NCBI GenBank assembly: GCA_016184125.1
Contig: JACPDG010000052.1
Span: 1 to 64,000 of the forward strand
Length of the DNA stretch: 64,000 nucleotides
Source of the DNA: Candidatus Rokuibacteriota bacterium
GTDB taxonomy: Bacteria > Methylomirabilota > Methylomirabilia > Rokubacteriales > CSP1-6
Direction of reading: 5' to 3'
Under the pieces are notes generated by a model, which did not search any database, was not told where the DNA came from, and was given only the letters and a program-made list of their open reading frames with translations. Below, in pieces: positions 42,323 to 50,423 of the stretch (positions are counted from its first letter, which is position 1; each line of letters starts with the position of its first letter). The position numbers were made by a program, and so were the translations under genes.

Positions 42323-44278
42323 TCACGTCCCGCTCCGGACGGGACGCAGCGGCGCCAGCGCGAGGAGGGTCCCGGCGACCATGACGAGGCCGCCGACCCA
42401 GATCCACGAGATGAGCGGTCGCACCATCACCTTCACCGTCGCCTGCGCGGCCTTGAGATCGCTGAACCCGGACAGGATCACGTAGAGGTCGTCCCACCAT
42501 CCCATCCGCAACACGGCGCGTCCGAGCGGCGACTGCTGCGCCGGGAAGAACTTGAGCGCCGGCGAGATCGTCCCCAGATCGTGCCGGTCGTTGAACACGC
42601 GGAATGCGGCCTCCACGCGCTCGTGCGTGGGCTGCTGCGTCGTCCGGATGCCGTCGAACCGGAGCGTGAACCGCCCGAGCGCGACGGTCTCTCCCTGGCC
42701 GAGCGTCACGTTGCGCTCGTCGGACCAGTTCATCGAGCCGGTGATGCCGATCACGATGAGCACCACGCCGAGGTGCACGACGAAGCCGCCGTACCGGCGC
42801 TGGTTGCGGCGGACGAGGGTCGCCATCGCGCGGACGGCCCCCTCGCCCGCGATGGCGCGGCGAGCCCGTACCGCACGGACGAGGTCGACGGCGATCGTGA
42901 AGCCCACGAACGCCGACAGGGTCAGCGCCAGCAGCGCCCACGGATCGCGGGCGCCGGCGACGGCGAGCGCCACCGCCGTGACGACCGAGAGGGCCGCCGG
43001 CCAGAGGAAGTTCCGCCGGAGGTTGTCGGCCGAGGCCTTGCGCCAGGCGATCAGGGGGCCGACGGCCATCAGGAGCAGGAGCGCGACGAAGAGGGGGACG
43101 GTGACGCGCGAGAAGTACGGCGCCCCCACCGAGAGCTTGACGCCGGTCACCGCCTCGGCGATGAGCGGGAAGATCGTCCCCAGGAACACCGTGAACGTCG
43201 CCGCGGCGAGCACGACGTTGGTGAGGAGGAACGCCGACTCGCGGCTCACGACGGCGTCGAGCTCGGGCTGCGAGCGGAGGTGGTCGGCGCGGAGCGCGAC
43301 CAGCGCGAAGGAGCCGAGGAGGACGAGCGCGAGGAAGCCGAGGAACAGCCCGCCGACGGGGCCGGAGGAGAACGCGTGCACCGAGGACAGGACACCGCTC
43401 CGGGTGAGGAAGGTGCCGAAGATCGTGAGCGCGAAGGCCACGATGATCAGCGACAGGTTCCAGACCTTGAGCATCCCGCGGCGCTCCTGGATCTGGATCG
43501 AGTGGAGGAGGGCGGTCGCGGGCAGCCACGGCATGAACGACGCGTTCTCCACCGGGTCCCACGCCCAGTAGCCGCCCCAGCCGAGCACGTGGTACGACCA
43601 CCAGCCGCCGAAGAGGTTGCCGAGCGTGAGGAACAGCCAGGCGCTGATCGTCCACCGCCGGATCGTCGAGATCCAGTCGTCGCCGAGCCGCCCGGTGATC
43701 AGCGCCGCCATCGCGAAGGCGTAGGGCACGGTGAGCCCGACGAAGCCCGCGTAGAGCAGCGGCGGGTGGGTGAGCATGTCGGCGTCCTCGAGCAGCGGGT
43801 TGAGCCCGCGCCCGTCGAGCGGGACGGGCCAGAGCCGCTCGAACGGCGGCGACGCGAACGCCAGCACGCCGAGGAAGAACGCCGACACGCCGGAGAACAC
43901 CCAGAGCACCCAGGGCATCAGCTCCCGGTGGCGCTCGCGATGGCGCCAGGCGACGAGCCCGGCGAACGCGACGAGCATCCACTCCCAGAGCAGCAGCGAC
44001 CCTTCGAGCGACGCCCAGAGGCCGGTGATCTTGAAGTAGAGCGGCGTCCGGAGCGAGCTGTTGTGCGCGACGTACGCGAGGCTGAAGTCGCTCCTCGCGA
44101 ACGCCCACGCGAGCGACCCCGCCGCGACGCTGACCAGCGCGAGCTGGGCGAGGATGCTCGTCACGCCGATGGCCGTCGCGCGGCCGGCCTCCCGGCGCCC
44201 GAGCGCGGGAGCGAGGAGCCCGGCCCCGGCGGAGACCAGGGCGAGCCAGAGACTGACGGAGCCGATCGTCGAGGTCAT
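42323..44278 (-). CDS. ccmF: cytochrome c heme lyase subunit CcmF
   Basis: 651 residues with about 14-15 helices and the tryptophan-rich heme-handling segment WGGYWAWDPVENASFMPWL. Conserved His text appears in LEDADMLTHPPLLYAGFVG and FVVHLGVVLIVIG. It attaches heme to cytochromes c. The window has many cytochromes c that need this system. CcmA-E are not present here. Confidence 0.95.
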   Translation of the reverse strand: MTSTIGSVSLWLALVSAGAGLLAPALGRREAGRATAIGVTSILAQLALVSVAAGSLAWAFARSDFSLAYVAHNSSLRTPLYFKITGLWASLEGSLLLWEWMLVAFAGLVAWRHRERHRELMPWVLWVFSGVSAFFLGVLAFASPPFERLWPVPLDGRGLNPLLEDADMLTHPPLLYAGFVGLTVPYAFAMAALITGRLGDDWISTIRRWTISAWLFLTLGNLFGGWWSYHVLGWGGYWAWDPVENASFMPWLPATALLHSIQIQERRGMLKVWNLSLIIVAFALTIFGTFLTRSGVLSSVHAFSSGPVGGLFLGFLALVLLGSFALVALRADHLRSQPELDAVVSRESAFLLTNVVLAAATFTVFLGTIFPLIAEAVTGVKLSVGAPYFSRVTVPLFVALLLLMAVGPLIAWRKASADNLRRNFLWPAALSVVTAVALAVAGARDPWALLALTLSAFVGFTIAVDLVRAVRARRAIAGEGAVRAMATLVRRNQRRYGGFVVHLGVVLIVIGITGSMNWSDERNVTLGQGETVALGRFTLRFDGIRTTQQPTHERVEAAFRVFNDRHDLGTISPALKFFPAQQSPLGRAVLRMGWWDDLYVILSGFSDLKAAQATVKVMVRPLISWIWVGGLVMVAGTLLALAPLRPVRSGT

Positions 44279-44313
44279 GCGGCCGTCCTCACGTGCGCGG
44301 CATCCATCGCGGA

Positions 44314-44565
44314 TCAGCGGGGCGAGCCCGCCGTCTCCTCGCCCTCGGGCGCACTGAGCGGCGTGGGGCCGGGCGCCGGCGGCTTCGGCGTCTCACCGCC
44401 GCCATGCCCGTGCCCGTGGCTGCCGTGTCCCATGAAGAAGTGCATCAGCGGGCACAGGAGCACGAGCAGGAACACGAACACCTGCCCGGCCGGGATGCCG
44501 AGGTCCGGCAGGACGAACAGCGCGAGCAGCACGAGGCCGCCGCCGATCAGGAGCCACCGTTTCAT
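44314..44565 (-). CDS. DUF2933-type small membrane protein
   Basis: 83 residues with two helices (WLLIGGGLVLLALFVLP, VFVFLLVLLCPLMHFFMGH) and a His-rich motif HGSHGHGHGGG followed by a Pro-rich tail. It fits the DUF2933 pattern best among the small proteins of this window. The His-rich loop may bind metal. Its ATG overlaps the upstream gene stop (ATGA), and it lies 35 bp before ccmF. Confidence 0.78.
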   Translation of the reverse strand: MKRWLLIGGGLVLLALFVLPDLGIPAGQVFVFLLVLLCPLMHFFMGHGSHGHGHGGGETPKPPAPGPTPLSAPEGEETAGSPR

Positions 44566-44813
44566 GCCATCTCCTTCCGTTTGCGCGCCGTCGCGCGCTC
44601 CGCGTGCAGGGCTGCGATGATCCGCTGTCTCAGCGCCTCGGGCGCGCGCGATCGCCGGTACTCCTCGACGAAGCGCGCCCAGACCTCCTCGAACCACGGG
44701 TCCACGGTCCGGCGGCGCCGGGCGATCGCCGGCGCCTCTCGCCGGGCGGATGGTCTCGGCGACCCGTCTCGCACGTGCTGCGACGCCGATCCTCGCGACC
44801 CGATCCGACCCAT
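44562..44813 (-). CDS. small basic helical protein of unknown function
   Basis: 83 residues, rich in Arg and Ala, with WFEEVWARFVEEYRRSRAP and ALRQRIIAALHAERATARK. The end resembles the tail of anti-sigma factors, but no Cys/His zinc motif is present. Its ATG overlaps the upstream stop (TGATG), and its own stop overlaps the next ATG, so it belongs to a tightly coupled three-gene unit. Confidence 0.6.
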   Translation of the reverse strand: MGRIGSRGSASQHVRDGSPRPSARREAPAIARRRRTVDPWFEEVWARFVEEYRRSRAPEALRQRIIAALHAERATARKRKEMA

Positions 44814-45037
44814 CACGGCTCCCGCCGGTCGGAGGCGTCGGGGTGCACGCGATCCCATGCGCAGACCCCCCAGCAGACGACGACCAGGCCGGCGAGCAGC
44901 GCGAGCGCGGTGGTGATCGCCGCCCGCGTCCCGAGCCACGGCACCATGAGGACGAACACGAACGGCAGTGTGCAGACCCAGACGGCCACGGCGAGCGCCA
45001 TCGACGGGAGTCCGTCCTGGCGGACCAGTCTGGTCAT
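44813..45037 (-). CDS. small two-helix membrane protein, paralogue of 33002-33235
   Basis: 74 residues from the ATG at 45037. Two helices (MALAVAVWVCTLPFVFVLM and ITTALALLAGLVVVCWGV) match those of the protein at 33002. The frame opens further upstream, but that part is encoded by a dispersed repeat, so I prefer the internal ATG. It belongs to the run of small membrane genes between the copper ATPase and ccmF. Confidence 0.7.
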   Translation of the reverse strand: MTRLVRQDGLPSMALAVAVWVCTLPFVFVLMVPWLGTRAAITTALALLAGLVVVCWGVCAWDRVHPDASDRREP

Positions 45038-45136
45038 GGGGGGACTATCGATGCCCCCGACTCTGGTACGAAGGGGACGCACCCGTGGTGCGCGGACGCA
45101 CCCGCCACAGCTGTGGCGCTCCTCGGCCACCGGATT
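45036..45136 (-). repeat. dispersed repeat, copy C
   Basis: On the minus strand it starts GAATCCGGTGGCCGAGGAGCG, has GCCACAGCTGTGGC palindrome and ends ATAGTCCCCCCAT. It ends exactly at the start codon of the gene at 44813-45037. Confidence 0.6.
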
Positions 45137-45139
45137 CCT

Positions 45140-45343
45140 TCACGGCTCTCCATCCGTGCGGTCTCCGCTCCGTCGCGCGAGGAGCGGCAGCGTGACGATC
45201 GTGGCCAGGAAGAACACCCAGACGGAGCCCCCCACCACCGCGAGCGGCGGCGCCTCCGCGAAGAGTCGCGCGAGCACGAAGAACGCCGCGGCGGCAGCCA
45301 GCGAGACGACCGGGGCGCGAAGACCCGCGAGAGAGCGCTTCAT
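45140..45343 (-). CDS. small membrane protein
   Basis: 67 residues with two helices ([19 protein letters not shown] and [21 protein letters not shown]). The ATG overlaps the stop of the copper ATPase (ATGA), so it is translated with it. Similar small proteins after CopA-type ATPases may assist metal transfer, but no motif is visible. Confidence 0.65.
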   Translation of the reverse strand: MKRSLAGLRAPVVSLAAAAAFFVLARLFAEAPPLAVVGGSVWVFFLATIVTLPLLARRSGDRTDGEP

Positions 45344-47667
45344 GCGCCCGCCTCCCATCGCGCCGGATCGCTGAACGCCGGCCGGAACCCCTTCAGCAGG
45401 AGCGTGTTCAAGGTCACGGAGAGCGAGCTCACCGCCATCAGGAGCGCGGCGAGCTCGGGGCTGACCACGAGGCGCCAGAAGGGATAGAGCAGGCCCGCGC
45501 CGGCCGGGATCGCGAGCGTGTTGTACGCGAAGGCCCAGAAGAGGTTCTGCTTGACCTTGCGCATCGTGGCGCGCGCGACCTCGAGCGCGACGACCACGTC
45601 GCGGAGGTCGTCCTTCAGCAGGATGACGTGGCCCGTCTCCTTCGCCACGTCGGTGCCGGAGCCGATCGCGATCCCGACCTCGGCCTGGGCCAGCGCGGGC
45701 GCGTCGTTGATGCCGTCGCCGACCATCGCGACGCGCCGTCCCTCGCCCTGCAGGCGCGCGACCTCGGCCGCCTTCGCCTCGGGGAGCACCTCGGCGAGGG
45801 CATGGTCGATGCCGACGGCGCGCGCGATCGCGTCCGCGGTCCGCCGGTTGTCCCCGGTGAGCATCAACGTGGACAGACCCATTCGGTGGAGCGCGGCGAC
45901 CGTCTCGCGCGCGAACGGCTTCAGCGTGTCGGCGCACGCGACGATGCCGGCGAGACGATCGTCGACCGCAAGGAGCATCGCGGTCTTGCCCTCGGACTCG
46001 AGCGCGCGGAGCCGCGGCTCCTCGCCGGAGGCGTCGATGCCGCGAAGCGCCATCAAGCGCCGCGTGCCGAGCAGGAGCTTGCGCCCCTGCCACGCCGCCT
46101 CGACGCCGTGCCCGGGGATGGCCTCGAACGAGTCGGGGCGCTCGACGGCCAGGCCCTCGGCCCGCGCCGCCCGGACGATGGCCTCGCCGAGCGGATGCTC
46201 GGAGGCCACCTCGGCGACCGCGGCCCAGCCGAGCACCTGCTCGCGCCGGATGCCGGCGACCGTCAGCACCTCCGTGACAGAGGGCTCGCCGCGCGTGAGC
46301 GTCCCGGTCTTGTCGAAGACGATCGTGTCGAGCTTCGTCGTGGCCTCGATCGCGTCGGCGCCCTTGAAGAGCACGCCGTGCTGGGCGCCCTTGCCCGTGC
46401 CCGCCATCATCGCGCTCGGCGTCGCCATCCCGACGGCGCAGGGACACGAGATCACGAGCACGGTGATCGAGAGCAGGAGCGCGAAGCCGAAGACGCCGAT
46501 CGCGCCCAGCGTGCCGGGCGAGAGGATGAACGACGAGGCCGGATCGAAGAAGACGCGGTAGCCGACGAGGAACCAGAACACGAACACGGCGAGCGCGAGG
46601 GCGTGCACGCCGAGGATGAAGTGCCCCGCGACCCAGTCCGCCAGGCGCTGGATCGGCGCTTTCGACGCCTGCGCGTCCTCGACGAACCGGATGATCTGCG
46701 CGAGCGCCGTCTCGCTGCCCACGCGCGTGGCGCGGAAGCGGAAGGCGCCGGTCTTCACGAGCGTGCCACCCATCACCGTGGCGCCCGCCTGCTTCTCGAC
46801 GGGGAAGCTCTCGCCGGTGAGCATGGACTCGTCGACCGCCGAGTAGCCGTCCAGGACCTCGCCGTCGACCGGGATGCGCTCGCCGGGCCGCACGAGGACG
46901 ACGTCGCCGGCCCGGACCTCGTCCGCCGGGACTTCACGCTCCTCGCCGTCGCGGACGATGCGCGCCAGCGCCGGCTTGAGCGACAGGAGCTTCCGGATGG
47001 CCTCCGACGTGCGCCCGCGCGTCAGCGCCTCCAGGTACTTCCCGAGGATGATGAAGGCCGTCAAGAGCGCCGCCGACTCGAAGAAGATCGCGCGCTCGCC
47101 GCCGAACCCGGCGTCCGGGAACAGCGTGTTGAGCACACCGATCAGGTAGGCGGCGCCGATCCCCGTCGCGTAGAGCAGGTTCATGTCCGTGACGCCGCGG
47201 CGCAGCCCGCGCGCGCTCTGCACGAAGAACTGCCAGCCGGCGCCGAGCACGACCGGCGTGGTCAGGAGCAGCAGCACGAGCGGCCGGCCGAGCGCCTCCG
47301 GCACGACGTCGCGCAGCACCGCGAAGTCGCGGAAGGTGCCGGCCATGATCAGCATCGAGAGCGGCCAGGCGACGAGCATCCACCGCCGCTGGCGCGCGGT
47401 CTCGGCCTGCCTCAGGGCCTGCTCGCGGTCGAGCGCCGCCTGCCCCTCGAGCTTGTCCTCGGCGGTGTATCCGAGGTCAGCGACCGCCTCCTTGATCCGA
47501 GCCGGGCCGACGCGCGCAGGATCGAACGCGACGCGCGCGAGCCCGGGCTCGAGGCTGACCGTGACCTGACCGATGCCGTCGAGGAGACCGATCGCCTCCT
47601 CGACGCGCGAGGTGCAGCTGGCGCAGTGCATGCCGCTGATGCGGAACGTCTGGTGCTCGACCGCCAT
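45340..47667 (-). CDS. copA: P1B-type copper ATPase with N-terminal HMA domain
   Basis: 775 residues. An N-terminal HMA domain carries the GMHCASC copper site. The core has TGES in [29 protein letters not shown] with the membrane CPC triad, [27 protein letters not shown] and [12 protein letters not shown]. The last helix has [14 protein letters not shown], as in Cu(I) pumps. It differs from the first ATPase (682) by having the HMA domain and more typical text, so the two may do different jobs, such as efflux and cuproenzyme loading. It precedes the ccm genes in the same direction. Confidence 0.94.
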   Translation of the reverse strand: MAVEHQTFRISGMHCASCTSRVEEAIGLLDGIGQVTVSLEPGLARVAFDPARVGPARIKEAVADLGYTAEDKLEGQAALDREQALRQAETARQRRWMLVAWPLSMLIMAGTFRDFAVLRDVVPEALGRPLVLLLLTTPVVLGAGWQFFVQSARGLRRGVTDMNLLYATGIGAAYLIGVLNTLFPDAGFGGERAIFFESAALLTAFIILGKYLEALTRGRTSEAIRKLLSLKPALARIVRDGEEREVPADEVRAGDVVLVRPGERIPVDGEVLDGYSAVDESMLTGESFPVEKQAGATVMGGTLVKTGAFRFRATRVGSETALAQIIRFVEDAQASKAPIQRLADWVAGHFILGVHALALAVFVFWFLVGYRVFFDPASSFILSPGTLGAIGVFGFALLLSITVLVISCPCAVGMATPSAMMAGTGKGAQHGVLFKGADAIEATTKLDTIVFDKTGTLTRGEPSVTEVLTVAGIRREQVLGWAAVAEVASEHPLGEAIVRAARAEGLAVERPDSFEAIPGHGVEAAWQGRKLLLGTRRLMALRGIDASGEEPRLRALESEGKTAMLLAVDDRLAGIVACADTLKPFARETVAALHRMGLSTLMLTGDNRRTADAIARAVGIDHALAEVLPEAKAAEVARLQGEGRRVAMVGDGINDAPALAQAEVGIAIGSGTDVAKETGHVILLKDDLRDVVVALEVARATMRKVKQNLFWAFAYNTLAIPAGAGLLYPFWRLVVSPELAALLMAVSSLSVTLNTLLLKGFRPAFSDPARWEAGA

Positions 47668-47715
47668 CGCTGGCTCCTTACCTCGGTTCGAGCAACAACC
47701 GAGTCGCTCGAGCTC

Positions 47716-47952
47716 TCAGTGGCAGCCGCCGCTGCGCGCCGAGCGCGCACGCGCCTCGGGTGTCGTGGCTGCCCTCGCCGGATCTCCATCAGCCCCGTCC
47801 AGCTCGCCGTCGTGTGGCCCGTCGAGGCCGGTTCCCGGCGCCTGGCGCTCGCGTCGATGAGCGGACCCGCAGCCTGCGCCGAACCAGTGCATCGCGAGGA
47901 AGACGCCGGCGAGCACGATCCAGAGCCCGTAGCTCCTCATGAACTCGTCCAT
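47716..47952 (-). CDS. small membrane protein with Cys/His motif
   Basis: 78 residues: one helix (YGLWIVLAGVFLAMHWFG) followed by AGCGSAHRRE and a tail ending RSARSGGCH. It has the same design as the 3148 and 22679 proteins, and its C-terminal end matches the fragment at 16715. It lies 48 bp upstream of the copper ATPase and directly downstream of a strong sigma-54 promoter, so it heads that operon. Confidence 0.75.
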   Translation of the reverse strand: MDEFMRSYGLWIVLAGVFLAMHWFGAGCGSAHRRERQAPGTGLDGPHDGELDGADGDPARAATTPEARARSARSGGCH

Positions 47953-47994
47953 CTTCGTCCTCCCGGAGCGGCGCTGCCGCTCGCAGGGAGAGAG

Positions 47995-48010
47995 GGCAAG
48001 GGCGATGCCA
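47995..48010 (-). promoter_or_regulatory. sigma-54 promoter of the second copper ATPase operon
   Basis: Minus strand TGGCATCGCCCTTGCC, 43 bp before the ATG at 47952. Confidence 0.75.
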
Positions 48011-48084
48011 CGCCTACGTTCGTGAAAGCGCTCGGTTCCTGGAGGATTCGAGCTTCAGGTCCTCGCCGACCGACGCCGGCGGAT

Positions 48085-48136
48085 GACGGAACGTCAGGAG
48101 CAGCGAGAGCGGAGCGGAAGGGACCGACAAACTGTC
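48085..48136. promoter_or_regulatory. paired palindromic activator site
   Basis: GACGGAACGTC (48085-48095) and GACAAACTGTC (48126-48136) start 41 bp apart, 75 bp from the -24 element. Confidence 0.75.
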
Positions 48137-48192
48137 AACGGGATTTTGGGGGGTTCCGGGGTGCGACAGGAGCGGTGGGGACCGCGAAAGCA

Positions 48193-48232
48193 CAGCGGCC
48201 CCCGGGGCGTGAATCCCGGGGGCCGGCCGCTG
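48193..48232 (-). terminator. GC-rich hairpin, possible terminator
   Basis: CAGCGGCCCCCGGG pairs with CCCGGGGGCC-gg-CCGCTG around an 8-nt loop, 11 bp after the stop of the gene at 48244. No clear T-run follows, so termination is only probable. Confidence 0.45.
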
Positions 48233-48243
48233 TAACTGGACCG

Positions 48244-48702
48244 CTATCCCTGAGTGCCGGGAGCGGCGTGATCCATCACGTGACCCGAGGGGCTGATGTG
48301 CAGCATGCGGACGGCACCGCTCGCATCGCGAAGCTCCGCGGTCCACATCGCCATGTGCATGCCGGTGAGTGGCTCGACCTTCACGAACGTGAGGTTGTGC
48401 TCGCCCGCGTAGGCGGTCGCTATCTTTTCGGCGTCCTCCTGCTTCATCTGGGTCGACTGTGCGCCCGCCGCGTCGCCGTGGCAGTCGGTGCCCGCGCCCT
48501 GCTGGCCGTCACCGCCCATCATGCCGCCCATGCCACCCATCATGCCGCCGCCCATCATCCCGCCGCCCATCATGCTGCCCATCCCGCCCATCGTGCCGCC
48601 GCCCATCCCGCCCGTCATCCCTCCGCCCATCTGGGCGAAGGCGACGCCGGCGACGAGGACGAGCGCCGCGAGGGGCAGCGCCACTGTCAGGACTCGTTTC
48701 AT
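48244..48702 (-). CDS. secreted Met/Gly-rich protein with PepSY-like C-terminal domain
   Basis: 152 residues. A signal peptide (VLTVALPLAALVLVAGVAFA) is followed by about 50 residues of Met/Gly repeats (GGMMGGGMMGGM type), a low-affinity Cu(I)-binding composition. The C-terminal domain (EKIATAYAGEHNLTFVKVE to ISPSGHVMDH) resembles a PepSY-like fold. It is exported and probably buffers periplasmic copper. It has its own sigma-54 promoter with paired sites 40 bp apart. Confidence 0.82.
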   Translation of the reverse strand: MKRVLTVALPLAALVLVAGVAFAQMGGGMTGGMGGGTMGGMGSMMGGGMMGGGMMGGMGGMMGGDGQQGAGTDCHGDAAGAQSTQMKQEDAEKIATAYAGEHNLTFVKVEPLTGMHMAMWTAELRDASGAVRMLHISPSGHVMDHAAPGTQG

Positions 48703-48745
48703 CGGTTCGTCTCCTTTCGGTTGGTGAACGTCGCCATGCCACCTG

Positions 48746-48761
48746 CGCAAGCTCGATGCCA
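48746..48761 (-). promoter_or_regulatory. sigma-54 promoter
   Basis: Minus strand TGGCATCGAGCTTGCG, 44 bp before the ATG at 48702. Confidence 0.75.
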
Positions 48762-48837
48762 CGCTTCGACGACGGCGGCTGCCTGCGTTGTCGCGCACTT
48801 CGTGCCGCCGGTTCCCTTCGATCGCCCTCCCCTGACT

Positions 48838-48888
48838 GACGAACTGTCAGCTGCGCACGGCCTGATCGAGCGCGGTTGACACTCTGTC
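48838..48888. promoter_or_regulatory. paired palindromic activator site
   Basis: GACGAACTGTC (48838-48848) and GACACTCTGTC (48878-48888) start 40 bp apart, 77 bp from the -24 element. The site overlaps the 3' end of the cyclase gene. Confidence 0.75.
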
Positions 48889-49941
48889 GGTCGCTGCTTC
48901 CGATTGACGCGACGATGTCGTCTCGGCGAGCGCGTAGACGCGGTGGAGCCCGGAGAATCCCTTGAGGCGGCAGAAGCCGAGGGCGCGGACTGGAATTCCG
49001 ACGCGCTCGCTCTCCTGCGCCGCTTCCTCGTCGAGGAGTACACGGCTCTCCGAGGGCAGGCGGGGCGTTTCGACGTCGCCGTCGACCTGCACGAGATGCT
49101 CCTCGGTGAGCGCGTCGAGACGGAAGGCCTTGTTGAGGACGGTGCCGTGGCGCCCGCCCCGCGCATCGACGAGCAGCTCGCCGTAAGTGAGCGCCGCATG
49201 CATCGCGAGCGCAGGACCGGGATCCGCCGAGGAGCTCGCCAGGCTCGCGACGAGCGAGCGCGCCGTGTCGACCGCGTCCCGCACCGAGCGGAAGGTCATC
49301 AACCGCCCGTCACCGGTCCGCTCGGTGAACAGGAGACCCCGCGGCTCGGCCTCGGCCCGCGCCCGGTCTCTCAGCTCGAGCCGCGCGCGCATCGCGGTGG
49401 CGTCGCCATAGTGCGTCGCCAGGCGCGTCGAGCCGGCGAGATCCACGACAAGGACGGCCTCGGTGACCAGGTTCGCCGACGGGACGCCGCGGCGCCGGCG
49501 GCGGCGCACGAGACGGTGGACCGCGAACGCGGCCACGGCCGCGAAGACGAGCAGGTGGACGCTCCACTCGCGGTAGAAGGGACGCTCGCGCGCATGACCC
49601 ATCGACGACGTCGCCATCGGCGTGGCGGCGGTGGATATGCCGTCCGCGTCGCGCGGCGTCCGTGCGCTGCTCGCGCGCTCGCCGGACGAGCGCGCACCGG
49701 GGTCGGGAAGCGTGGCCTGAGGCGGGGCGGGAAGGGGTGTGCCGGCCTCGGCCGGCACCCCCGGCACCCCGCGCATCCGATCGGCGAAGCCCTGCGGCAT
49801 CGGCCGCATCCGTGCGCCGCTGCCGTCGCCGCCCATCATGCCGGACGCGCCGGGCCCCGCGCGTCCGGGGTCCGTCTGCGCCAGCACGAGACCGGGTGCG
49901 GCGACGAGCGCCGCCAGCATCACGAGGAGCCGTCGCGTCAC
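48847..49941 (-). CDS. membrane-bound class III nucleotide cyclase
   Basis: 364 residues with a GTG start overlapping the stop of the upstream selenoprotein (GTGA). A signal peptide (LLVMLAALVAAPGLVLA), a Met/Gly-rich periplasmic part (SGMMGGDGSG), a helix (WSVHLLVFAAVAAFAVHRL) and a C-terminal cyclase domain follow. The cyclase shows VVDLAGSTRLATHYGD with the first metal Asp, ERTGDGRLMTF, and GRHGTVLNKAFRLDAL. The Met-rich sensor part suggests that copper controls cyclic nucleotide production. Longer upstream codons in phase run through other genes and are rejected. Confidence 0.8.
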   Translation of the reverse strand: MTRRLLVMLAALVAAPGLVLAQTDPGRAGPGASGMMGGDGSGARMRPMPQGFADRMRGVPGVPAEAGTPLPAPPQATLPDPGARSSGERASSARTPRDADGISTAATPMATSSMGHARERPFYREWSVHLLVFAAVAAFAVHRLVRRRRRRGVPSANLVTEAVLVVDLAGSTRLATHYGDATAMRARLELRDRARAEAEPRGLLFTERTGDGRLMTFRSVRDAVDTARSLVASLASSSADPGPALAMHAALTYGELLVDARGGRHGTVLNKAFRLDALTEEHLVQVDGDVETPRLPSESRVLLDEEAAQESERVGIPVRALGFCRLKGFSGLHRVYALAETTSSRQSEAATDRVSTALDQAVRS

Positions 49942-50420
49942 CGCGGGACCCAGTTGGACCGCACGAGGAGCCGGCGTTCGGGCGCTGCCGGGTCGTTCGT
50001 CCTGAGCGGGATCTCGAAGAGGTGCGCGCCGCCCATCCCCGCGTGCATCGTGAACGCGACCGAAAGGGAGGTCGACTGCCCGGGCCTGAGGGTCGTCAGA
50101 CCGACGACCGCCTCGGGCGGTCAGCAGCCCTCGAGGGCCTTCACCCGCGGCACGTCGCTGATCTTGAGCGTCCCGTCCCCCGCGTTCGTGATCGTGAAGC
50201 TGGCGCGCGTCGGCGTCTCGAACGCGAGGTTGCCGAGGTCGACCGTCTCGCGATCGACCACGAGCCGTGGCGTCCCCCCTTCGGCCTCGGGTGTCGGCCA
50301 CAGCCACCAGGCGCCGCCGGCGACGAGCACGACGACGGCGAGCGCGGCGAGCGCGCGTGAGCGCCACGGTGAGCGAGTCGGCTGGAGGCCGTTCCTGCGT
50401 CGCTTCCCCTTGTGTCCCAT
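49938..50420 (-). CDS. DUF1573-like secreted protein, predicted selenoprotein (Sec100)
   Basis: 160 residues if TGA at 50121-50123 is Sec. An anchor helix (ALAALAVVVLVAGGAWWLW) is followed by a beta-sandwich domain (PRLVVDRETVDLGNLAFE, ASFTITNAGDGTLKI). The redox-like motif is ALEGC-U-PPEAVVGL, where relatives have GCCPP, then MHAGMGGAHLFEIPLRTND to the stop at 49938. The UGA is followed by 11 nt and a perfect 7-bp hairpin with a GGUCU loop. The real stop overlaps the cyclase start (GTGA), which supports reading through the UGA. The vicinal Cys-Sec pair could bind soft metal or act as a thiol switch. Confidence 0.88.
50091..50123 (-). other. bacterial SECIS element with its UGA codon
   Basis: UGA (50121-50123), 11 nt, then GGTCGTC (50103-50109), loop GGTCT (50098-50102) and GACGACC (50091-50097). 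The stem is perfect. Spacing and loop equal those at 39578-39611. Confidence 0.88.
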
Positions 50421-50423
50421 TCG

